This document shows, piece by piece, positions 1 through 11,831 of a stretch of 64,000 bases of DNA (its first letter is position 1; each line of letters begins with the position of its first letter). Position numbers and translations under genes: made by a program. Origin of the DNA: Bryoerythrophyllum caledonicum. Its lineage: Eukaryota; Streptophyta; Bryopsida; Pottiales; Pottiaceae. Location: NCBI GenBank assembly GCA_963971425.1, contig OZ020515.1, positions 22,254,637 to 22,318,636 on the forward strand, in the 5' to 3' direction. The notes beneath the pieces are model-generated. The model was not told where the DNA came from. It saw only the letters and a list, made by a program, of their open reading frames with translations, and ran no database searches.

Positions 1-70
1 GTTACACCTGAATACCAGTAATGAAGTGGTAAAAATACGGTCTACATAGAGTGAACTGTCCTGAGAACAA

Positions 71-889
71 TCAAGAAGGTTTGATGGACAAGTAATTGTC
101 CACCTTATCTTTCTGGGCCCTTCTCTGAACTATAGGCGGAGGAGGAGGAACTTTCGGCAGAGGATTCTTCGCGATTGCCTTCTTCATCTCTTTCTGAGCC
201 AGCTGCCCGTGGCTCCGCGGAGGGCTGCGCGGAGGGCTCATAACATGTAATTCACGCAATGTTTGTTGCGCCGATGCCTCATCCATCATGTGATCGGTGT
301 CACGCAAAGTCACATCCTCGGCACTCTTGGACACAACCTCCACTTCAAGACGCGTCGTCAAAGGGTTGGCCAGCGGAAGATCTCTGAGTGCTCTGTGGGT
401 GTCGTCGAACTCCAGGCGATCGAACATTGCCGTGTCATCGTCCAGATCTGGCGGAGGAGAACGTTGCCTATTGGAATGCGAATTGGTTTCCATTTGAGAG
501 GTACGCCGTCTAGCGTCCGGAGTAGAGTCACTTGTCGAACTGGGAGAGTCACTTCTCGAACTAGGCGAGGCACGCCTGATAGGAAGAGGTGGTTCATCAT
601 CATTTACCTGCAAGGGGTTGATTGGGGTGCCCGCACCAATGATCCGCGCGGCTGTGGCCAAGGACTGGAGTCTAAGGTTGGAAACCGCTGATGAACTCGG
701 TTCAAACCGCACATCAACATCAAGCATCCTGGCATCAGTTGTCTGTGTCACATTGACGAAGTCAGTGTGGAAAACATTAAGACGGAATACATAAGAAAAC
801 GGTATCATATACCCGAAGATCTCCGGTTCAAAGTTGTCCTTGTCTACCGGACGAACTAAAATTGAACATGGCAATGATAAAGAAGAGCC
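71..889 (-). pseudogene. Gene A, last exon: Ser/Pro-rich tail
   Basis: This is the terminal coding exon of the spliced gene A that runs leftward from 8460. A reading frame continues from a splice acceptor (TTCTTCAG, just above 889) to a TGA stop at 71-73. The first third is a plain globular-looking stretch (IFGYMIPFSYVFRLNVFHTDF). The middle is Ser/Arg/Asp-rich and low in complexity. The end has Pro runs (KVPPPPPIVQRR) and a basic tail. I recognise no domain. A start methionine can be read at 907, but it falls inside the intron and is probably not used. Intron 890-965 carries a near-perfect CCGGAGATCTCCGG palindrome. The exon itself looks undamaged, unlike the rest of gene A. Function unknown. 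Confidence 0.5.
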
Positions 890-965
890 CTGAAGAATGG
901 AGGGCATCCGAATCGAATGAACAGCCGGAGATCTCCAGATAAGGTAGTTTCCGTAGGCGTTATAC

Positions 966-2230
966 CTCGCCGGTGTAATTCATCCTCGACATAGCCCGTG
1001 TTTGAACCCCAGCGCATGGGGTCGACCCAGTGATGTCAGTCTCCACTGCCTCCTCGGGAACGGCGTCGGTAACGTCGGCTAAGATATTCAAGTGGAATTT
1101 GAATATTTGTTCTGCGCAGGATTCGGCCTTGACTTTGGCATCTTCGCTATTCACAATCTCGAGGACCCGCGCGTCGTGAGTCTGCAAACAGAAAAAAACT
1201 TGAGTAAGGCGTCATCCAATACATATAACTGTATCTGGACCGGAAATCTTTGACGTTGGATTGCTTGGGAAGGATGTCCTGCTTACCAAGCTGAGGTATG
1301 TTAAATGTGGTCCTCCATGAACATTGACGACCACCATACCCTCTCTGATGTATCCCGTGAACAACGAATCGAGGACAGAGATCCTCAGTTGTGGGACACC
1401 GGTTTGCTTCTAGCGCTCGATGGTATCTTTATGTTGAGCGGCTAAAAAGAAGGTCGGCATTTTCTTGGAATGGCCTTTGAAGAGCCTCTTGAATGACTGA
1501 GCAGGCGTCTCGCTCGAATAGCATTCATATAGGAATACGCAGTATACTGTCTCCTTGATCCCAATTACTGGAATCGGAATCCCATCACGAGGGTGGGGGA
1601 AGTAGTAGACGACATGCGTTGCCCACAATTTTACCTTGCCTCTGGACTCTCTCTGCCGAAGAGTGATGTACCTCTTCAATTCAACAAATCCTGCAACGTT
1701 AGTGATAAGAATCGACGGTGATCTGACCCTTATTCGCCCGTCCTTCGTGTCCACCTCGAGATGGTCAAAAATGGTTCTGAAGTCAAACGCATCTAGGACC
1801 TGTGCACGACATATGTCGTCTTTTACGCGATAGAGGAAAATGAAGTAAAAGTGAAGGTCAATGACGTTACGCCACTGCTGAATGTCCGGCATGATAAGTA
1901 CTTCAGCGATCTCGCCCTCTCTGTCAGGCATAACCCTGCAGGTGTATTTGGAGTCGAACAGGGACGTGTCATCCGTGGGTGTGGCCTTGGCAGCATCTTC
2001 TATGATGTATTGACTCCAAATCGACACGAGGAAGTCTGTGGTGAGGTCGGTTGTTGTAGTTCGTAGAGACAGTATTCCTCCGGAATGCTCCTAATCGTCA
2101 CTAAGAGCTTCCTAGAGTAACCGCTCCGGTTTCGTTCCCACAGAGACCTAAATGTCTTCTTCCAATACCCCAGATTACTAATCTTACCCGAATAATACAA
2201 GTACGAATTAGCTATAATTCTCTATCACTT
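966..2230 (-). pseudogene. Gene A, exons before the last
   Basis: Two exons are visible. The first is about 2230 to 1287, ending TTG|GTAAGC. The second is 1181-966, beginning after TTTGCAG and ending GAG|GTATAA. All three junctions keep one reading frame into the last exon at 889. The longer exon encodes an unrecognised, partly hydrophobic protein segment (for example VIDLHFYFIFLYRVKDD and KLWATHVVYYFPHP). The short exon is acidic. The right side of the longer exon is interrupted by the foreign insert that begins near 2216. The long exon contains internal damage, so gene A is probably not functional here. What the segment does is unknown. It belongs to the same transcription unit as the ParB-like exon at 6680-7525. 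Confidence 0.45.
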
Positions 2231-2531
2231 ATATTAGGTCCGGATCGGTCCGGATCCGGATGCTATACAATGGTTCCCGGAGTTGAGTTTCCGGAAATCA
2301 GGAGGGTGGTTTGATTAGTCTCTGTTCCTCCTCAGAGAGTCTCCTGGAGTTTTTAAACGAGTGGCCGAAGTCCACTGACCCGGTTTTGTGTAAGTGGTTG
2401 GGTTTCCCACTACCCTGTGACTTAAAGTGGCTAGGTACCCACTGTCCGGATTCTTAGATTGACCAAACAACACTCTTCCTACTATGCTAACTGGTAATTT
2501 GACTGTTGTTGCCGGACTTCGACTCTCACGA

Positions 2532-2553
2532 CATCCGGAAGGCCTTCCGGATG
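2532..2553. repeat. Perfect 22-bp palindrome
   Basis: The core TCCGGAAGGCCTTCCGGA, extended by two complementary bases on each side, reads identically on both strands. It lies in the non-coding side of the inserted TCCGGA-rich element. It may be a protein-binding site or a small hairpin of that element. Confidence 0.8.
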
Positions 2554-3369
2554 CGGTCACACAGAGACTAACCCGGCTACAACGGCATTCCGGGGGGTAT
2601 GACTGTAAATTTCCGGATCAGAGACTCACGGTTCGCTATGGTTACTTTATCCGGGTACAGGTATCAAGCTTTTTCTTCCTCTCTTAAGGGAGAACTCCGG
2701 TATTGACCGGAGATCAGTTTAGCACGGTTTCCCGCGCAAACTAGAGATTACCAGGAACACCTCTGCAGTTCATCTCTTCCCCTCCTGGCTACTTCCGGAC
2801 CCTGGGAACTACCAGGAACACCTCTGCAATAGTTCTCTCCAGCTCTCCCGGGCGATCTCCTGACACTACCCTCGATAACTTCCCCCTCCGGCAAAACGAG
2901 TGAGTTACTCTAGTCCGGAAAATTCCTCACACAACCACACCCTCCAGAAAGGATCCGTCACTCACAGGATTCATACGTCCCACAAAAACACAAGGTAGCA
3001 AATCTGGTGAAGGAAATGGTAACGTATATTTCCGAGTGAGATGAACAAGACGAAGGTTTTTCCCAAAACCTCCTACTAAATACTCTCTGAATTCTCTAAA
3101 TTCAGATTTCCTTCTACCTATGACTATGGAAAATCCGCTAGATCTTATCTAAAAGATCCGAGAAATCCGGAAAAGTCCCAGATCGGATCTCAGATCCTAA
3201 AATCTCGGAACAGTTCCTCGACTCCGGACTTCCTTCTCTAACAAAACCTGGCTATTGATTCCGGTAGCAGCCGGGTGCACTTGGGGCCCCATCGTTAGTC
3301 GCTGCTGATCCGGACTCTTACCCTGAGAAAAAGTGGTTAACAGAAAGAAACTTACAACCTATTTTTACC

Positions 3370-5430
3370 CTAAGTAGGAGCACCGGGGCCCCGATTTCTC
3401 CCACTCCGGCGGGAGGGGGAACTCTCCACCGGAACGCGCGCCTTACCCTTTGCCTTCTTTGAAGCCGCCGGCGAAAGGTTGGTCTTCCTGTTGGCTGGGC
3501 CGGCTGGTGAGGGAACAGCCACCCCTGGAGACCGGGCATCCGGGGGTAGAGGGGGCTGGGCCGGAGATCCTTCCGGAAGCGGAGGTGTTGGGGTGCCTGC
3601 GGCGGAAACTGACCCGGTCTCTTGGACCAAGTCCCTGTAGCTTCCGGACGGACTCCTGGCTCCGGATGCTAACCTTCGTGACACTGACCTTGGAGGAGCT
3701 GGAAGGCCACCCTCTGTCGGAGGATCTGGAAGCCGCATAGTGGGTGGCGACAGGAGATCCGGAAGTGTCTTCAGGATCTCGCTGGTACTCGGGTTAGGGG
3801 GCACGATTCCCTCCGCCGGTGTCCGTGGCGGAGTATCCAGGGACTCCGGGTTCGCGGAGGTTCCCGGCGCTGGGGTGGTCTTGGGTGGTGGTTCCGGAGT
3901 GGCTGTTGTTCGAGTTGAGGTCGGCGTGCCTTACGGTCCAGGCGCTGCAGGTTCTTCCGGAAATTCGACGACAATGTTGTCGACTAACACCTTCATCTGC
4001 TCCCAGGTCCTTCCCATCTTGTCAGCCTGGTCAAGGAGGAACCGGATGATGTTGGCCCGGGTGACCTTCTCCTTCTTCTCCACCAACTCGGTGAAGAGCC
4101 GGCTTCGGTTGACCACGTCGACAGGTAGGTCCAAGAAGGCCCGGACTTCCAGTAAAGCCGCTGCGGAAGCGTTGGCCTTCTCCTCGGCCAGTTTCTGGGC
4201 CGTCACCGCCACAGCCGCCTCCGCTAGGTACTGCTTCATCTTCCTCTCCATCTCGTTACTTGCCTTGTATAGAGAGGCGATCTGAGTGTGCAGCGCCTTC
4301 GTGCCCACCTCCCGGCTCCGGAGTTCCTCCACCCGGTTAATGGCGTCCTCCAGCCGTTCGACGCCCAGACTCCGGAAGATTTGCTCCACGCTGCTGGTGA
4401 TGATGTAGTTGGTCTCCTTGAGGAGTCCAACCCTCCAGCCAATGTCGCGGGTGAGCTCATCCATCAGCTTGAGCTGGCCCTTGGAGTCGTCCCGGTCCAC
4501 CTTTCTCCTCTTTCGGCTGGTCCCTTCTGAGGGTCCAGACTCGTCTTCTCCGGAGGATGCAGAGGAGCTTCGGATGCCCGGACTCTCCGTCGCAGGTTCT
4601 TTCCCCCGAGGTCTCTTTGGGACCTTCCGGCCCTCCGGAGTGCTGGTGGTGGCTGCTTCCGGCGCTGGCTCCCCCTCTCCGGATTCTTCCTCTTCAGACT
4701 CGTCCCCTCCGTACTTCTGGAAGTTGAGGACGATATCGTACTTCCGGACCTCCGCCGTAGTGAGTTGCTGGTGGTGCGCATAGAGGTGCACCACATAGGA
4801 GGCCAAGGGTGTTGCCGTCTTCTTCACCCTCTGAAGGTTGGCTACTAGACGGTTGATCATGTCCGTCATAAGCGTTCCCCAATCCACTACTATCTTCTTC
4901 CGGAGCGCCCCGAGGAAGGTGCAGGCCCACTTCGCCACCACCCGCTTCGGCTTTTCCGGATGGAAAATAGGGTTTAAAAACCCTAGCACGAGCTGGGCGT
5001 CCAGATGCCGAAGGTCCTGCATGTTGTAGCCGTCCTTTGGGTCAGCCGGACTCGCAAATTCGTCCACCAGGAATTCGTCTCGCCGTTCCACCACTTTGGT
5101 GCGTCCGCCCCGGAAGTCGTACGCCTGGGACCATTCCGGAACTCCCCAGTTTTCCGGATGGGCTCTCAGTAACCCCTGGTACTTCTTGTCCGGAGCGCCG
5201 ATAAGCTCCTGGACGTAGATCTCCTCCCGCATACCCCAGGGGACTTCGAGCAAACCCTCGCACCCCATAGTCTTCAGGCTCGACTTCAGGAGGTTAAATT
5301 CGTCCAGGTCTTCGGGGATGTCCGGAAGGACTCGGGCCAAAAGGGGAAGTCCCGCGGCCGGCTCTTCGTCTCTTTTGCCGCGCCCGTCTCTATCCGTCCT
5401 CTTCTTCTTAGCCATCGGTACAGTCTTCAT
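3370..5430 (-). pseudogene. Putative gag-like or plant mobile-domain protein
   Basis: A 499-residue frame starts at 5430 and a Pro/Ser-rich part lies downstream of it. The first 50 residues are basic (MAKKKRTDRDGRGKR). The next ~200 residues are globular and contain conserved-looking Trp-rich text (NWGVPEWSQAYDFRGGR, AKWACTFLGALRKKIV). Then comes an acidic and Ser-rich linker with a basic KRPRGK/RKRRK patch. A long Ala/Glu/Lys-rich segment (residues about 340-440) is likely coiled coil. The tail is low-complexity Pro/Ser. The layout (basic head, globular domain, coiled coil, disordered tail) resembles structural proteins of plant retroelements or the 'plant transposon protein' families, but I cannot assign it firmly. 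No protease, integrase or polymerase is seen, so any such element would be non-autonomous. It looks nearly whole, with about one break. Confidence 0.4.
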
Positions 5431-5929
5431 GAGGGCCTCCTAAATCCTCACCGTCTCTCAAGGTAGTCCCTGCACGCACCGTCCTCACAAAAGCACTCCC
5501 TAACGGACGCACGTCCGTTCTAACCGTCTAAGCTTCAAACCCTAACGGTCAGAGTTTTGGAACCGGGAGCGAGGAAGTGAAAGAGGGAGAGGAAGAAAGC
5601 CTGAAGACGAAAATCCTGCACGCGACGAAGGAATGGAGAAGAAAAGAGTTCTCCCCCCGAATCCCAGCCTTAAGTAGTCCGGCAGTTAGTACGGAGTCAT
5701 GATGGCAGTTGATGGCGACAGTTCCGGCTGACGGTTCCGAATAACTGTCCGCCCCGGAAAATCGGTAACTGCTCCGGCTCCGATTTTAACAGATTTTGGC
5801 TTAATTAGGGTTTGCAACCTGATCCATCCGTCATTATTCTTTTCTGACGACTATAGGATGAATTCTAGTGGAAACTATCATAACTACTTAACTAATTTTT
5901 TTGTTTTAACCGGATTTAAAGTTAACTTC

Positions 5930-6556
5930 CGGCAACATGTGGAAACGGAGTCCCACATTGGTATCCTTGTTAATCGCCTCCAGTCGACCCTCAAGCTAAG
6001 CTTCACCCTTGGCAGAGTGATTCGCGGCGTCCACCCAGGACTCGAGCTGGACCCGTCCAATATTCCTTTCTTCGGCAAATGCGTCCCACTGCTCCTTCGT
6101 GTATGGGACGAAGTCTGCAGACTTCGAGAGAAGGGGGTGCGACTTGTATTTTAGCATCAGTTCATTCTTCATTGCCCGTATTCTCTTCTCCCTGATTACC
6201 GCATTTTCGAGAGTCTCCGCCTGCCCTTTCATAGTACCTTGGTTCGCCGCTTAGGAGGACTTTATACAGACCTTCTTCTCGAGCACTAAGTCCGCGAGGT
6301 AGTCTAGGTCTTCAGCGCGTATTTTGTAAAGAGGCTTGAAGTCGTTCTGCACCAGAGGTTTCTGCTTCAGCTTAGCTGGGTCCCCCGTCTTCCCGTTGGA
6401 GTCTGGTAAGAGTCCAGCGATGAACATCCTATCGATTCGGATCCACTTCTACATCACCGCATCATCCATCTCAAATAGAAGAGGGACCTTCGCGTCTTTG
6501 GGGTCCGTTTTACCGAGGTGTATGAAAACCGTTGGCACCACTTGCCATTGGAACGT
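5930..6556 (-). pseudogene. Gene A, fourth exon
   Basis: The exon begins after the acceptor CTAATTGCAG and stays open in one frame down to the junction with the foreign insert, apart from a few in-frame stops. It encodes a Lys/Glu-rich, helical-looking segment (for example FKPLYKIRAEDLDYLADLVLEKK and LENAVIREKRIRAMKNEL). The phase joins the ParB-like exon at 6680 cleanly across intron 6557-6679, which contains a perfect CCGGAGATCTCCGG palindrome. No domain is recognised. The in-frame stops are mainly TAG, where Gln would be natural. The exon has lost its neighbour to the insert at its 3' side. Confidence 0.45.
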
Positions 6557-6679
6557 CTGCAATTAGAACAGTTACAGGGTGTAAGCAGCCGGAGATCTCC
6601 GGTTGATTGGTTTGGTTGCTGTAAAGAAAGAGCGCACCCACGGAATTCAAATCTATTAAGGTTGAGAATGTATGCTTAC

Positions 6680-7525
6680 CGAGAATGAGTCAGATTGAGG
6701 ACGACCATACAGTTGGGGGGCTGGTTTTCCGAATTCAAACGACTTCACTCTGCACGTCTGCAGCTGCTCAGTGAAACTCTGCTCCTTCCGCAGACCCGTC
6801 AGATCTTGGTTAAGAGCACGCGAGAGTTGTAGCAGGGTCATGTCTTTGGGGTCCGATTTTGTCCAAACCGGGATGATGGAAAAGTGGGAGATCTCTTCGA
6901 GCGTCCACGTTGATGGCAATTCGTGTGACAATACCTTATGCGCCGCCACAGTATGCTGACCTCTAATAATATAAAAGTGTGTCGAGTCCCTCAGGTAGTC
7001 CTCCTTCATCGGTTTGGTCGCGAAAAACTCCACCTTACTTCCTTCAGGATTCTTCTTCAGTGGCAGGACTCGAGTGTGAATCTCAGGTGCCGTGGCCTTC
7101 GACGACGCGCGAGCTGCGTTGATAATTCCTTGAAGCCGTTCTTTCTGAATGCCCCTGTATACTAATCCTCCAGAGGGGGCTCGGTGCAGCTTATCGAAAT
7201 GAACGAGCTTCACGACATCCTTCTTTGTGACAGGGTCCTCTACTGTCAAAGGCTTATTATTGTGTATGTAAACGTTTTTGAACGCGTCGTCGAGAACCTT
7301 GCCAATTGCTTCCACTTCAGTGCGCTTCATTTTGGTGAGGTCAGCCTGTGTGAAGTTCACGCACTGTTCGATCGCAAGGCCAGGCTCATCGGCCTCCGCT
7401 TTCTTCCCCTTCTCCGCCCGCGATGAGGAACCTGGGGTCGAAGTCTTTAAGGAGGTCTTGCATTTTCTTGCCAAGGTCGATGCTGGTGTCAGAGACAGAT
7501 TGGGAGTTGCGTCAGGAACAGGCAT
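6680..7525 (-). pseudogene. Gene A, ParB-like exon
   Basis: A clean 282-codon stretch ends at a splice donor (TCG|GTAAGC). The centre carries the text HFYIIRGQHTVAAHKVL, which resembles the G-Q/E-H-R-x-x-A signature of the ParB/Srx-like nucleotide-binding fold. It is preceded by a substrate-like strand (IHTRVLPL) and followed by a helical C-terminal region (LTGLRKEQSFTEQLQTCRV). Known ParB/Srx-fold proteins bind nucleotides and act as CTPases, nucleases or DNA-binding proteins. Thr-Val replaces the usual Arg after the His, so activity is uncertain. The N-terminal ~60 residues are Ser/Lys-rich and probably disordered. The start at 7525 is the first in-frame ATG of this stretch. The preceding exon (about 7540-8020) appears to enter through a small shift of frame. 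The ParB-like call rests on one motif. Confidence 0.45.
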
Positions 7526-7539
7526 TCGGGACTACTTGT

Positions 7540-8020
7540 GCTTCTGCCATCCACTTCCACTACTCATTGATGTACTCTGGCATCCACGTATCACCCTTTG
7601 GAGAGGCATATAAAAAGTTCTCAATTTGGCACGTCTGCACCATCGCATCCGAAATCTTAGATGATTCTAGGATCAAGCCGTATATGTGAGGCTCGGTGGA
7701 AGAGTCCACGTTCTCCTGGACGACAACAAGACTGACCTCGTCATCAAGACCCTGCATCTCGAGAACCTAGAGACCAATTTCGGGGTGTCCCCGTTTGCCA
7801 ATCCGAAGCTGAGGGACGAATTCCTAGGCACCGTTAGGGGTTTTAATGAGCTTGGTGCCCCACTCGGTTATGCTCCTTCGGCATATGTATACGTAGCCGA
7901 CATTGTGTATCCCTCTATAGACAAACTCAGGGAGCCAGTACTCTACAAACGCCCCAAGTTTCCCGGGTCGACATTCAGTCAGAAGTGTGGATGTCCACGA
8001 ATCCCTGCAAGATGATTTTG
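7540..8020 (-). pseudogene. Gene A, second exon
   Basis: One reading frame stays open over about 480 bases except for in-frame TAG codons. It encodes mixed globular sequence (FVEYWLPEFVYRGIHNVGYVYICRR, then DDEVSLVVVQENVDSSTEPHIYGLILESSK and YASPKGDTWMPEYINE). I recognise no family. The exact 5' splice acceptor is unclear because several AG choices exist near 8020. The 3' end runs almost directly into the ParB-like exon with a change of frame. It belongs to gene A by strand, spacing and the same decay pattern. Confidence 0.4.
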
Positions 8021-8236
8021 AAAGAACACACAGGTAGTTTGAAATCACTGCAATTGTCTGGTCAATAATGGGAAGCCGAAACTATGTCACCGGACATATT
8101 CCTAGAAATTGAATTCATGAACCGTGCTTCCAAATCTGTATCACAGAGCTAGCAGGGGAAGGTCTTCGAACTTATATCGAATCTTCAAATAGTCGAATGA
8201 TCTCGATTCGCTTGAAGTATCTTGCATGCGCGACAG

Positions 8237-8699
8237 CCGGAGATCTCCGGTTCGGCAGCCAAGTTCTTTTGTCCTCGTGAGGCGGTATCGAAACTTACTT
8301 GAAATGTCAGGAGATCTTTTGCTTTAGGTCGGATGAAGAGCAACATGGGAGTTCCATTTTGTTTGAGCTCATCGCGAAAGTACTTGGAGATCTCCGGCTG
8401 ATTTGGGGAAGTCGAGTGCATCCGACCAGGAACGAATCCTGTCTGCTCTGACGAATCCATTTCTGTTCTGAACCGGAGATCTCCGGTTGATGACCCCTAA
8501 GTGGAGGTTCCCGATATTCAAATGTCCATCAACGTGAACCTCCACTTCTTCGATACATCCGGAGATCTCCGGCTGTTTTTGAGAATTACTAACGCCTGTG
8601 TAGGGTTTTTATATTCATCTGATCGCGACATCATCCGGAGATCTCCGGCTGATTACTGGAACTCCGTATTCAATTTAGGATACAGCCGGAGATCTCCGG
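8237..8699. repeat. Cluster of CCGGAGATCTCCGG palindromes at the 5' end of gene A
   Basis: Six copies lie at 8237, 8384 (two end bases changed), 8473, 8569, 8635 and 8686, most of them perfect. They are spaced irregularly by 50-150 bases and usually followed by CTG or TTG. Two more lie in introns of the same gene (925, one mismatch, and 6589, perfect). The placement at the head and in introns of gene A suggests element-specific binding sites or tiny mobile palindromes. Confidence 0.85.
8299..8460 (-). CDS. Gene A, first coding exon (54 codons)
   Basis: The ATG at 8460 opens a 54-codon exon (MDSSEQTGFVPGRMHS...) that ends at a strong donor, CAA|GTAAGT, in phase 0. The intron that follows holds a perfect copy of the palindrome (8237-8250). 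Another copy with two changed end bases (8384-8397) lies inside this exon and is read as Gln-Pro-Glu-Ile-Ser. Five more copies lie just upstream, where the promoter should be. No signal peptide or domain is seen. Confidence 0.45.
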
Positions 8700-10370
8700 C
8701 TGCAGCAAGTACGGCTTTACATAGCACTAATCGCATCATATCATCACTTGATTATTCACATTCATTCACAGAGAGGTTTGACATATAACTCTTGAAGTTT
8801 GAAATACTCACAAAACAAGTTACATAATAGAGAACATATAGAAATGTATCAAAAAAGCTCACACAATTCTTTTAAAACTCGACCTTACACACAAGAAGAA
8901 TAATCCGCAAATGTTACGATGGAACGCCAAATTTGACGACTCTACATGGATTACACTATATACATTGAATCGAACCGGACTCAACAGACTCAGTGAGGAC
9001 AAACACATTCAAACATTCTTAGAATTCCAAAATCATACACATATACATGAATAGATATACAATTATGTTCACGGGACAACAAAAAACCAATCGACTATAG
9101 CCAAACAGACATCTGAATTCTAGTACGCAATTTCTGAGGTTTCACTTAATCATTCAAGTTCTCGACCGCTCGGTATAAATGGAACTAATTTGGAACTCAC
9201 TCAAAAAAAAGAACCCCACCCGGTCGCTCAGACTGAGCATAAACAGTTCAATTTTGTGGACTTATCGGTTTCCATGCCACGAAGTCTCACTCGACGTCCC
9301 TGCTGTAGTCGCCATTTCCCAACCTCCTCCAGGAACTGCTCTGGATTAAAGCGTATACACGACTCTGCAGTACATCAACATTCAACAACTCAGAACGACT
9401 AACTCTACAATTACTCAAATGCCCTAGAATATAAGGTCCAGTTCTGATTGACAAGAATTTGGCGGAATAAATTTCAACACTACATAAATTGCTCATTTAC
9501 GGCCCTTCAAAATTGAATGCACAAAACACCAGAACCCTAAACCCTAATCCCTTCAATTACTCTCAAACGATTAACAACATCAGTACTAGTCGAGTCTCTC
9601 GAACCCTAATGAAGCTTACCGAACCCTACACCTGCTCCAGTGACGATTCTAAGCAGTCCTGAGCAAATTCGACTGCAATAACTCTCAAAGCCATTTTTGA
9701 GACTTTACATACCTCTTCACTTGCCGAATCGGCACACTCGTACGTCGTGGTCGTTCGTGTTGACGCCACCCTCAACCGCAGCGTCATTCACTCTTGGCTG
9801 CTGAACCTAAGCGCTCTTCAAATTTCTTCCTAGTACATTCGCTTTCTTTCAGTCCTGCTCTCTGACCTTCAGTCTATATCCACTTAACAACCTCTCCACG
9901 GTACGCTCAATTTCCCTCACTTAAATCAACACTCACCTCGCACACCAACGGCCTCTCACAGCATATACGAACTTAACCTAATGCGTCGACGCCGACTCTG
10001 CAAACCAAGAAAGGAAACCCCTCCCGCCACTTCCGCTCACTACCTTCGACATTACGAAGACAAAATCCATAAAAAACAAGAAATGGTTCATGCTTGGAGT
10101 TTCCAAAACCCAAAGAGGACAAGCTGGATGGCTCAAGGGTGTGACGGCTCATGATGACAGTGGGTGAAGTAAAAAATCAGCTGAAATCACGTACATATAC
10201 AACGTGTACATTTCACAATCATGACATTGTCAATGTCGTGAGCATGCGTGACAAGACGTATTGATACCCGGTTTCATGGGTATTAGATATGACTATAATA
10301 GATACTCGGGTTCACCGGGTATTAGAGTAATCATTATACTTGAATTTAAAACAACATAAGTGGAAAAGCT
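8700..10370. other. Intergenic stretch between genes A and B, left part
   Basis: I see no gene that I can support. There are scattered telomere-like pieces (CCCTAAACCCTAATC near 9535) and short reading frames without domain or splice context. The palindromes of the flanking genes are absent here. Confidence 0.5.
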
Positions 10371-10371
10371 T

Positions 10372-11125
10372 AATCTCCCTTTCCGTTACTCTCCCTCCCT
10401 TCTTTCCCTCACTTGTTTTTCTTATTTTTGTTTTACTCTCCCCTCCTTCTCCATCTCCATCTATTTTTTAATCTTGATTCTAATATTTTTTAGACTCCCC
10501 GCGATTTCAATAATTACACATTCTTAAATTAACTTACTACTCTAAAAAAATCCCTTACTCTCCCTCTCTTACTCTTCCTCTCCCTTACTCTCCCTCCCCA
10601 TCTCTTTTTTACATTTGATTTTCTTTTAAGATTCCCCTTATTACATATTCTAAAAATATAAACTACTCTAAAAATAAATCCTTCAAGTCTCTCCCTCTCT
10701 TACTCTCCCTCTCTTCCTTCATGTCCCTCCTTTACTCTCCCTCCTACTTGTTCTTTACTTATTTTAGTTTTACTCTCCCCTCCTTCTCCATCTCCATCTC
10801 CATCTCTATTTTACTTCTTAATTTTAATTTTTTGGATTTCCTCTTAATTCAGTAAATTCACATTCTCAAAATAATTAACTACTCTAAAAAGCAATCCCGC
10901 ACTCTTCCTCGCTTACTCTCCCTATCCCTTATTCTCCCTATCCCTTACTCTCCCTCTCTTCCTTACTCTCCCTCCCCATCTCTTTTTTACATTTGATTTT
11001 CTTTTTAGATTCCCCTTATTACATATTCTAAAAATATAAACTACTCTAAAAATAAATCCCTCAAGTCTCTCCCTTACTTATTTTAGTTTTACTCTCCCCT
11101 CCTTCTCAATCTCCATCCTTAGTTA
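10372..11125. repeat. Pyrimidine-rich imperfect tandem repeat
   Basis: The plus strand is dominated by CTCCCTCTCTTACTCTCCCT-like text. A larger unit of about 320-380 bases recurs. A segment beginning TTACATTTGATTTTC and ending in ACTACTCTAAAAATAAATCC occurs near 10609 and again near 10988. The block TACTCTCCCCTCCTTCTC recurs near 10433, 10770 and 11091. No coding potential is seen. Confidence 0.75.
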
Positions 11126-11267
11126 ATAATATTGAACTATTTTAATAGTATTTTTTTCTATTCTATTCTATTACATTATTAAAATTAATGCATAGGTTTC
11201 AAAGATATATTTATATTTTATGTAGATTGTTGTTACCTTTCTTAAATATTTTGTGATATAAAAACTA

Positions 11268-11545
11268 CATTAAAATGGTTGAACTAAGGCGTTGCAAACC
11301 AAGCGCCAACTCTTAGTCATACTACTAAAATCATAATTTGCGCTAGTAAACCACAGAGTGAACTATTGCGTAGTCAACCATGCAGTGAACTACAAAAACG
11401 CTACAGTCAACCGCGTTGTCAACAATATAGTGAACCATTCCACCTTTCATTTTTTAATACTTTTAAATCTTAAAAATACATAAGAATGGTTGGGCTAATG
11501 CATTCCAAAGCAAGCGCCAATAGCTAGTCTACTCTAAAATTAAAT
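11268..11545. repeat. Two diverged copies of a ~65-base repeat
   Basis: The text around 11270-11330 (AATGGTTGAACTAAGGCG..., CAAGCGCCAA...) recurs with substitutions at about 11483-11545. Between the copies are several short 'agtgaac/agtcaac' repeats. This is non-coding repeat DNA. Confidence 0.55.
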
Positions 11546-11831
11546 CCATTACCCTCCCTCTCTTCCTTATTCTCCCTCTAACTAAATTATAATGTATCAA
11601 AATAAATAGTTATTGTTCAATTCTTGCTAAATTTCCTTATAGTCTATTGTATCCTATTTTTTTAAAGTTATACTTATCGATGAATTTAAGGTTATAGTTC
11701 ATAGTTATAAAATAATTTTAATTTATAGATTTATAGGTGATATAAGCCCTGGACCTTCATGAACCCAGAACCTTCCACGGTGAACTGTGAACCGTGAACT
11801 CTTAACCTTCAACCTCAAACCGTGAACTAGG

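Larger units (their letters stand above)
2216..5870 (-). mobile_element. TCCGGA-rich insert with gag-like reading frame
   Basis: A 3.6 kb block interrupts gene A between its exons. It differs sharply from its surroundings. The hexamer TCCGGA and its part CCGGA recur dozens of times, GC content is higher, and none of the CCGGAGATCTCCGG palindromes of gene A occur inside it. It carries one long minus-strand reading frame (3370-5430) in the middle, with roughly 0.4 kb of upstream and 1.1 kb of downstream non-coding sequence. I found no clear long terminal repeats, so the class is unsettled. The protein suggests a non-autonomous retroelement or plant-mobile-domain type. It looks largely whole, with about one break in the coding part, and is younger than gene A because it sits inside it. 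The ends are approximate. Confidence 0.5.

Noticed and set aside
4236-4796. Alternative frames within the inserted element
   Set aside because: They overlap the long minus-strand frame and mirror its codon pattern.
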